From Epiperipatus broadwayi (taxonomy: Eukaryota; Onychophora; Udeonychophora; Euonychophora; Peripatidae): 64,000 nucleotides of DNA. Location: contig JAQFVV010000456.1 of assembly GCA_028023455.1 (NCBI GenBank), positions 62,001 to 126,000 of the forward strand, read 5' to 3'. A program made the position numbers and the translations under genes. The notes beneath the pieces are model-generated. The model saw only the letters and a program-made list of their open reading frames with translations. It did no database searches and was not told where the DNA came from. This document shows positions 56,157 to 64,000 of the stretch, piece by piece; the stretch's first letter is position 1, and each line of letters opens with the position of its first letter.

Positions 56157-58426
56157 AATATTATTAATTTATTAAAATAAGATAGGTACATATCTTTAAA
56201 TAATAACTAAAAAATAATATTATAATTAATTGCATAAATTTATTTTATAATTAATATAACACGGAATATATATTAAAGAATGATTGTGAGAATAAATGTG
56301 AATTATTTTATGAAGCTGTAATTCCGAAGAGAATTGGAAGATGGACTGTACATTAAATCATTATTGATGGTAAAAATTGTATAATAATAATAATTTTAAT
56401 GTATTTAATATGTTTTCTTTAGATCAACCGAATGATATGTTATTTTGAATGAATGTATGATTATTTTAAAAATACACACACATTATATTGGCAGTGACAG
56501 TTTTATTTAAATATGCATAATTTGAATTTATGAGATAAATACGATGCAACATTACATAAGAAGCTTAGAAATAATTATATGATTCTTTCGTAAATAAATT
56601 TTGATTTTTTATTTTATTATTATTATGTTAGAGTATTAGAATTATATTTATTATTCATACAAGTAATTATTTTATTTCAAGTTAGGAAGAGATCTCAAAG
56701 TCTATATTTTTATTTTATTTTATTGGATAAGTTAAGTTAAGTTTATGTAGAAGTTTATATTTGAATTGAAGATTTACCGAATATAGATGATGAATTATAA
56801 ATAGTTTTGGATAATTAGTATTTATTTAAAGTTGATGATTGTTTTTCCGGAAAGTTTAAATAAGTTTAGAGGATGTTTTGTAGATAGAAATTCATTAAGA
56901 AGGAGTAGTATAACACATAAAGTAAAGTAATAATTTCACATAGAAAAGAATCATAGAATTTATCTAATATAATACTTTATGAGTTTGAAATTGATTAATA
57001 ATTTAAATATTATTATTTTTTAACAGTACATATATGTAATGCATATTTGATAAAACATGTAACATGAATTGTATTAAATGAAATATAAATTATAATCAGT
57101 TATTTGTTATTACATTATAAAGATACATTAGTTTCTATATTATGCTATTAGAGTAATACTAATAGTAAAGTGAACACATACTAGTACATGATGAAATAAG
57201 TAACAGTAATACTTAAGTGATGTAGCAATTTAATTAGTAAAGTTTAATTGTTTACATATGCTACATAAATATTAATTTACATAAATTTTTCTGTGTAATA
57301 ATTGAAGTTCACTGATATTTATTTAAAGTTTAAGTTCTGAAAACATACTTCAATGTTATTAATACAGCATTTTAAAGGATGTATAATTACTTATTAGGAG
57401 TATGAATTAATAACAGTGTAAACATATTGTATTATTATTTTCTTATTTTATTTTCTTTGTTTTCATAATTTTGAACTGTAAATATTGTAAATAAATTTTT
57501 TAGTTGAAGTTAATGTAAATAAACTTGTTTAATTTGTTTTAAAAGTGTGTCGAGTTCATTATTTTACACCACAGCATTTGACAGCAGATAATTTGAAGAA
57601 ACATAATATTTGCACAATGTGAATTTATTATTGGTATTAGAAATAAACACAATATTTTCTTGATATCATTTATAAGAATTGATTGACATTAATACATCAT
57701 ATTACAATGGTCATAGAGTAATTATCATGCATAATATAAGAGTACAATATTATTTATTGCCACAGATTATTGAATTATAAGATTTTGATTTATTCCAAAA
57801 TTAAGATGCTATATGAAAATAAAAGATATACATATGATTGTTTATTTAATGATTGATGATACAACAGAAATAGATAAGATTAAGTTATACTCTAAGATTA
57901 GTACTATTGTTATTATTAAAATAAGTTAGGTGTATTTAGGTTTGATATAAAATCCCATATCATACTTATTTACATGAGTTATCATTACTTTAAGATAATT
58001 AGAAGAACCTGAGATTATTTAATTATATTTTAAAAATTAAAAGTTAAGATTTATTTATTTTATTATTATTAAAGATAGTTTATTTTATTTAAAAGCCATA
58101 AGAATGCTGTAGAGGTAGTAGTAAGTTAATAAGGAGGTGACAGTATTCTTATGCCATTGAGACAATGTCTTGGAAGATATTGACTCAATGTAAATCTACT
58201 TATTACTTTGTAACTTTACTTCACAGTCTCATGATTTTAGTTAAATACTTATTTAATTAGTACATACTATAGAAATATATTGATTTTGATAATTGATAAT
58301 AAATTTAATTAGAATATGATAGTATAAAAGTAAATTAAAGATAGATATGCAAATTTTTAATTAAGCATAATAATTTAATTGAGCTAGTTGTATTTCAAAC
58401 TATATTATACATCGAGAAGTAAGGGT

Positions 58427-58437
<11 letters not shown>
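56157..58437 (+). repeat. Left arm of a long inverted repeat
   Basis: Reverse complement of 61726-64000 over its whole length, well above 90% identical by eye, with small indels. Inner edge: CATCGAGAAGTAAGGGTACA followed by (TA)n. No ORF above 60 codons. Contains poly(A)-like signals at 57489-57523 and GT-rich CGAGTTCATTATTTTACACC at about 57550. Could be two inverted copies of a long non-coding retroelement or a large foldback element. No terminal inverted or direct repeats of known type were recognised at the inner edge. Confidence 0.9.
57489..57560 (+). terminator. Poly(A)-signal-like cluster in the inverted-repeat arm
   Basis: AATAAA at 57489-57494 and a second AAATAAAC at 57517-57524 followed by GTGTGTCGAG at about 57546, as expected of a cleavage and polyadenylation region. 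It is conserved, inverted, in the right arm near 62590-62665. Confidence 0.35.

Positions 58438-58466
<29 letters not shown>
58438..58466. repeat. (TA)n at inner edge of left arm
   Basis: TA run. A matching run lies beside the inner edge of the right arm. Confidence 0.9.
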
Positions 58467-58469
<3 letters not shown>

Positions 58470-58522
58470 AATACTCAGTATATTGAATAAATATGTTAAT
58501 TATATATATATATATATGTAAT

Positions 58523-58615
58523 ATAATGAGCATGCTAATAACTCTAAACAAGCTTTTTGATAAATGTTTTCTTTTGCAGCATCTATCAAAAAGCTCATTT
58601 AGAACTATTATCACT
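58523..58615. repeat. Inverted edge of the 11.1 kb-type hammerhead repeat
   Basis: GCTAATAACTCTAAACAAGC and AGCTTTTTGATAA (58530-58563) are followed by an inverted copy (CTATCAAAAAGCTCATTTAG, 58581-58600, on to ACTATTATCACTCT). Its left half matches the edge at 11031-11060. No ribozyme part is present. Confidence 0.6.
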
Positions 58616-60090
58616 CTCATTGTATTACATTTGTAAATACAATTTAATTAAGTCACATGATGAATGACTTGATTTTCTTAATATATATATATAATAGCAT
58701 TTTCAGTAGATTTAGGCTTTATATATTGTAAATTTCTAATGCATTTATTAATCAAGTTATATCCACACTTCATTATGGGTATTCTAAAGCTTCACAGAAT
58801 GTAACTACATTTCCAGAATAACTCACTTAATTTTTTTTATTTGGATTTTACATTGCTGGCAAAATCAGTTTTTTATTTATTTAAGAGGGCACCAGGACTG
58901 TAGACTCACTGATTCCCACTGCATTGCATCTCATATTTTTGCAGTAAATAAATGAATGTAATATTTTTGTTGTGATTTTCACTTTCTTGACAATATTTTT
59001 TAACAATTCTCCCCAGCGTTCAGATATTAAATGAACATGCTGGCATAAATAATTTATACTTTTTTTCAAATTTAATAAAATATGATAAACTAAAATTAAG
59101 AATGTACAATGAAAAGTTTATATTAATGGTAAATGTTTTATTGAGACATTTGAAAATATTTAAATGATTATTACAAATTATTTATAAAACTGCAAAGAAT
59201 ATACACCCATGTAATCAGATAACAATGTTAATTAATTAATTTGAACAGTTCACTTTGTTGAATAAAACAGCAAATGTATTTTTATTGATATATGAAGTTT
59301 ATAGTTTAAGTTTTGTTTGCAAACATTGAATCAGTCCCAAGTTAGGTATGGATTATAACTTACGGGTAAGTTCTGTGGGTTTATGTAGATCATAGATTAT
59401 AATATAATAGATGTATTTCTTGGGATAAAGAGCTCATTAAAAATTAACTTGCATTTCATTCTGTTGACATTTTTTATGTTTCTGGTTTGTAATAATGCTA
59501 GACTCAAAAGTTTTTGGAGTAACCTTTTTATGATAAAAGATGTCTGCAAACACTCCAGTTTCCACTCTTGCATGATGACTTGGTTCAGCATATGAGTAGT
59601 TCTTGATAGATGTATTTCTCTATTCAGGACTCCACAAAAACAGTCAGCCAAATAACCTCTTTGCCATTGTTTTTTTTTATACTCTCAACCAGTTTTGAGA
59701 TTTCTCTGCACATGTATTTTTATTTTTTGTTTAATTATTGAAATACAAGTTGATAATCTTGTACATTCCTTTTTACTTTTTCATTTCAAAGTTATCTTTC
59801 TATAACTTCCTTTGGAGCCATCTGTAGCTATCAGTAAAACTCTGATTATAATTTCTTACATTTTTAATATCCTTTGTTTATCTGGATTGACAATCTGTAT
59901 GCATTTCTATTCCCTCCAATCTTAACTTTAATTAAACAGATAATATCAAACAGAAATAACTTTCATTGTATGTAACTAAAAAAATGAATTATATTTTTTA
60001 AAAATTAAATAATATTCATTGAACTATCTCCAATTTTCTTTTATATATTTTTTTCAGCATTTAAATATTACTCAATCACAACACACTTAC
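58616..60090. other. Non-coding spacer inside the long inverted repeat
   Basis: Minus-strand ORFs at 58881-59069 (62 codons) and 59397-59651 (84 codons, MADCFCGVLN...) do not resemble any family that I know. They could be shreds of a transposase but I cannot support that. Confidence 0.4.
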
Positions 60091-60425
60091 ACCATATATA
60101 TATATAATTTGATGTCTGTCTTTCTTCAAATCAATATACGTAATTTTATAATTGAATATTTATAAATACAGTAATTACATATATGTAAGGTATAACTTTA
60201 AAAATTTTATCCACTTGAGAGCACTTTTGACTATCCTCATAATCTTTGTCAACTAACAGTTTGAAAGGCTAATCTTCACACAATTCTGTGATCTTAACAT
60301 TTTTGCCTGTGTTTTAATTAAGTCTTGTTTGTATTTGTATATTAGAATAGCTTCCTTAATTTTCCTTTTCTAAGTCTTGTTTATATTTGTATATTAGCAT
60401 AGCTTCCTTTATTTTCATTTTCTTG
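60091..60425 (-). mobile_element. PLE 3' end, minus arm (family C-like)
   Basis: Minus strand reads a KRKIKEAMLIYKYK-like segment twice in tandem (60320-60365 and 60372-60420, 50-bp duplication), then the 3' untranslated region with TTGACAA, GATTAT/ATAGTC and a GAAA-like AAAA, followed by AGTGCTC. It meets its plus partner at about 60425. Confidence 0.7.
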
Positions 60426-60640
60426 TTAAAAGGAAAATAAAGGAAGCTATGCTAATATACAAATACAAACAAGACTGGCAGCAAATGCTAAGATTATGGA
60501 ATTATAGGAAGGTTAGCCTTTCAAAGTGTTAGTAGACAAAGACTACAAGGATAGTTGGAAGCACTCCTAAGTGGATAAAAGTTTTAAAGATATACTTTGC
60601 ATATATCTATTTACTGTATTTATAAATATTCAATTATAAG

Positions 60641-60678
<38 letters not shown>

Positions 60679-60702
60679 CTTATAATTGAATATTTATAAA
60701 TA

Positions 60703-60706
<4 letters not shown>
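60426..60706 (+). mobile_element. PLE 3' end, plus arm, with terminal palindrome
   Basis: GKENKGSYANIQIQTRL-type shifted remnants of the final helix, then the 3' untranslated region with GACAAAGACTAC, TAGTT and GAAGCACTCCTAAG. The end (60611-60650) is repeated inverted at 60672-60706 across a TA run, so two 3' ends stand tail-to-tail. No intact domain. Confidence 0.65.
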
Positions 60707-60740
<34 letters not shown>

Positions 60741-60779
60741 TAAACTTAATGCAATTATAGGAATCTTGAACTCAAATAT

Positions 60780-61620
60780 ATGGTCATGTTTATCATTTGT
60801 ATGAGATAGATTGGAAAGCTGTAGAGAGCTTGAAAGTCTTAATTCAAGCCCCTTATAATTACTTTAAATTTAGTATAGACAATATACATGTATTTAAATA
60901 TTACAGATTCAGCCTGTATTCTGCCCATCCCTCTTTTGTATAATTAAATGGGCATATTAAGGTCTTATGTGTGAATTTCAGGTTGACTTAAGATCAACTT
61001 GGGTTTGACAATAATATTGTGCCAACAAGAGCTTTTAGCATTCTCAGATATTCAATGATATGAATCGATGAAAAGTTAGAGAATGGAGAAGATTGAAGCT
61101 TTTCCATTAAAGTTTGAAGATTTTATATCTTAATATAAACAGAGCACTGATTGTATACAGGTATGGTAGATGGTGATTTGGACCAATTGATTAGTGCTGG
61201 TTCAACACAAAATATGTATTTTGAAGATAATTTATCTTTTTCACATGTATGTGGGCCATATGTATCAATTGTATAAGATATATTGGATAGTGATAGGAAG
61301 CTTGAAAATCTTAGTTCAAGTTCCTTATAATTACATTAAGTTTAGTATAGACAATATACATTTATTTAAATATTACATAATCAGCATTTATTCTGCCCAT
61401 CCCTCTTTTGAATAATTAAATGGGCATATTAAGTTCCTATGTGTGAGGGATCATATTGATTTGAGATCAACTTGAGTTTGATAATAATATTGTGTCAACA
61501 AGAGTTTTCAGCATTTCATTCTTGTATTTTCAATTATATTGATGAAGAGTTGGAGAGTGGAGAAGATTGAAGCTTTTCCACTAAAGTTTGAAGCTTTTAT
61601 ATCTTAATAAACTGAGCACT
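60780..61620 (+). repeat. R39 retroposon, two tandem copies (period about 473 bp)
   Basis: The block AGCTTGAAARTCTTARTTCA starts at 60827 and again at 61300, and the following 300 bp repeat as well (GACAATATACAT, CTGCCCATCCCTCTTTTG, GATCAACTTG, GAAGATTGAAGCTTTTCCA). The sequence is the same family as 39358-39778. Copies differ by scattered substitutions. No hammerhead core is intact here (CTGAGAA in place of CTGACGA). The ORF at 61194-61415 is a by-product. Confidence 0.75.
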
Positions 61621-61627
61621 GATTGTA

Positions 61628-61725
61628 TATATATATATATATATCAGTATATATATATATACAATCAGTTTATTAATATATATTATATAGATATTTATAT
61701 ATAGATATATATATATATATATATT
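61628..61725. repeat. (TA)n tracts with inverted ACTGATTGTATA edges
   Basis: TA runs around a CAG/CTG-type inverted pair (CTGATTGTATA .. TATACAATCAG), then more TA up to the right arm. Confidence 0.85.
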
Positions 61726-64000
61726 GTACCCTTACTTCTCGATGTATAATATAGTTTGAAATACGACTAGCTCAATTAAATTATAATGCTTAATTAAAAT
61801 TTGCATATCTATCTTTAATATACTTTTATATTATCATATTCTAATTAAATTTATTATCAATTATCAAAATCAATATATTTCTATAGTATGTACTAATTAA
61901 ATAAGTATTTATTAAAATCATGAGACTGTGAAGTAAAGTTACAAAGCAATAAGTAGATTTACATTGAGTCAATATCTTCCAAGACACATTGTCTCAATGG
62001 CATAAGAATACTATCACCTCCTTATTAACTTACTACTACCTCTATAGCATTCTTATGGCTTTTAAATAAAATAAATTATCTTTAATAATAATAAAATAAA
62101 TAAATCTTAACTTTTAATTTTTAAAATATAATTAAATAATCTCAGGTTCTTCTAATTATCTTAAAGTAATGATAACTCATGTAAATAAGTATGATATGGG
62201 ATTTTATATCAAACCTAAATACACCTAACTTATTCTAATAATAATATACAATACTAATCTTAGAGTATAACTTAATCTTATCTATTTCTGTTATATCATC
62301 AATCATTAAATAAATAATCATATGTATATCTTTTATTTTCATATAGCATCTTAATTTTGGAATAGATCAAAATCTTATAATTTAATAATCTGTGGCAATA
62401 AATAATATTGTACTCTTATATTATGCATTATAATTACTCTATGACCATTGTAATATGATGTAATAATGTCAATCAATTCTCATAAATGATAATCAGGAAA
62501 ATATTGTATTTATTTCTAAAATAATATTAATAAATTCACATTGTGCAAATATTATGTTTCTTCAAATTATCTGCTGTCAAATGCTGTGGTGCAAAATAAT
62601 GAACTCGACACACTTTTAAAACAAATTAAACAAATTTATTTACATTAACTTCAACTAAGAATTTATTTACAATATTTACAGTTCAAAATTATGAAAACAA
62701 AGAAAATAAAAATAAGAAAATAATAATACAATATGTTTACACTGTTATTAACTCATACTCCTAATAAGTAATTATACATTCTTTAAAATGCTGTATTAAT
62801 AACATTGAAGTATGTTTTCAAAACTTAGACTTTAAATAAATATCAGTGAACTTCAATTATTACACAGAAAAATTTATGTAAATAATATTTATGTAGCATA
62901 TGTAAACAATTAAACTTTATTAATTAAATTGCTACATCACTTAAGTATTACTGTTATTCATTTCATCATGTACTAGTATGTGTTTACTTTATTATCAGCA
63001 TTACTTTAATAGCATAATATAGAAACTAATGTATCCTTGTAATGTAATAACAAATAATTGATTATAATTTTATATTTCACTTAATGCAATTCATGCTACA
63101 TGTTTTATCAAATATGCATTACATATATGTACTGTTAAAATAATAATATTTAAATTATTCATCAATTTCAAATTCATAAAGCATTATATTAGATAAATTC
63201 TATGATTCTTTTCTATGTGAAATTATTACTTTACTTTATGTGTTATTCTACTCCTTCCTAATAAATTTCTATCTACAAAAACATCCTCTAAAACTTATTT
63301 AAAATTTCCGGAAAAACAATCATCTACTTTAAATAAATACTAATTATTCAAAACTATTTATACTTCATCATCTATATTCAGTAAACCTTCAATTCAAATA
63401 TAAACTTCTACATAAAACTTAACTTAACTTATCCAATAAAATAAAAAAAAAATATAGACTTTGAAATCTCTTCCTAACTTGAAATAAAATAATTACTTGT
63501 ATGAATAATAAATATAATTCTAATACTCCAACATAATAATAATAAAATAAAAATCAAAATTTATTTACGAAAGAATCATATAATTATTTCTAAGCTTCTT
63601 ATGTAATGTTGCATCGTATTTATATCATAAATTCAAATTATGCATATTTAAATAAAACTGTCACTGCCAATATAATGTGTGTGTATTTTTAAAATATTCA
63701 TACATTCATTCAACAATAACATATCATTCGGTTGATCTAAAGAAAACATATTAAATACATTAAAATTATTATTATTATACAATTTTTACCATCAATAATG
63801 ATTTAATGTACAGTCCATCTTCCAATATTCTTCGGAATTACAGCTTCATAAAATAATTCACATTTACACTTACGATCATTCTTTAACATATTACGTTTTA
63901 TATTAATTATAAAATAAACTTATGCAATTAATTATTATATTACTTTAGTTATTATTTTAAGAAATGTACCTATCTTATTTTTAATAGATTAATAATATTT
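61726..64000 (-). repeat. Right arm of the long inverted repeat (runs off the window)
   Basis: Inverse of 56157-58437, beginning TGTACCCTTACTTCTCGATG. Similarity continues up to the last base, so the arm is longer than 2.27 kb. No ORF. Identical poly(A)-like cluster in inverse near 62600-62660. Confidence 0.9.

Noticed and set aside
55083-57560. A complete LTR with gag-pol
   Set aside because: TATA and AATAAA signals are present, but no TG..CA ends, primer binding site or gag/pol frame was found. Left as promoter-like and poly(A)-like only.
58881-59651. Two minus-strand ORFs of 62 and 84 codons as genes
   Set aside because: No recognisable domain and typical length for chance ORFs. Kept only as a remark.

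Overview
The window is eukaryotic, very AT-rich and almost wholly non-coding. It has no host exon, operon, rRNA or tRNA gene that I can support. Recognisable content is transposable-element debris, dominated by Penelope-like elements (PLEs: reverse transcriptase plus C-terminal GIY-YIG endonuclease), with decayed APE-type LINEs, tRNA-derived SINEs, a Tigger-like transposase remnant and many (TA)n tracts. This suggests an invertebrate animal. A cephalopod mollusc is my best but weakly held guess, from the general look of the repeats; nothing here fixes the phylum.

Layout. 0.9-1.8 kb: inverted pair of PLE endonuclease remnants. 4.0-4.4 kb: inverted 158-bp tandem units. 5.0-6.4 kb: 338-bp satellite with an internal inversion. 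6.8 kb: hammerhead-like motif. 9.7-10.6 kb: second inverted PLE pair. 11.1, 13.8 and 17.9 kb: three related hammerhead ribozyme loci, the first with a complete canonical core. 15.5-16.8 kb: decayed Neptune-like PLE and a SINE. 18.6 kb: perfect 81-bp inverted repeat. 21-23.3 kb: decayed LINE. 25.5-30.9 kb: nest of two PLE families with a captured LINE fragment. 34.9-35.5 kb: PLE tail pair. 39.3-39.8 kb: retroposon with a 16-bp target duplication. 40.1-41.1 kb: LINE C-terminus. 41.6-46.5 kb: the youngest element, a nearly intact PLE (one frameshift) head-to-head with a 5'-truncated copy. 46.5-55 kb: mostly featureless. 56.2-58.4 kb and 61.7-64.0 kb: arms of a large inverted repeat that runs off the window; promoter-like and poly(A)-like signals lie in and just upstream of the left arm, with no long ORF.

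Two themes link these. First, PLE copies occur again and again as head-to-head inverted pairs, and in the two best-preserved cases a short 3'-end stub (pLTR) of one orientation lies between the truncated copy and the complete copy. Second, hammerhead-like RNA folds occur in several unrelated-looking repeats: complete in the 11.1 kb element, and variant but supported by compensatory changes just downstream of the GIY-YIG stop codon in three PLE families. Hammerheads in PLEs and in small retroposons are established knowledge (work of Cervera and de la Pena). The variant cores and their recurrence here are what I would look at first. All folds were worked out by hand, with no thermodynamic or database check.
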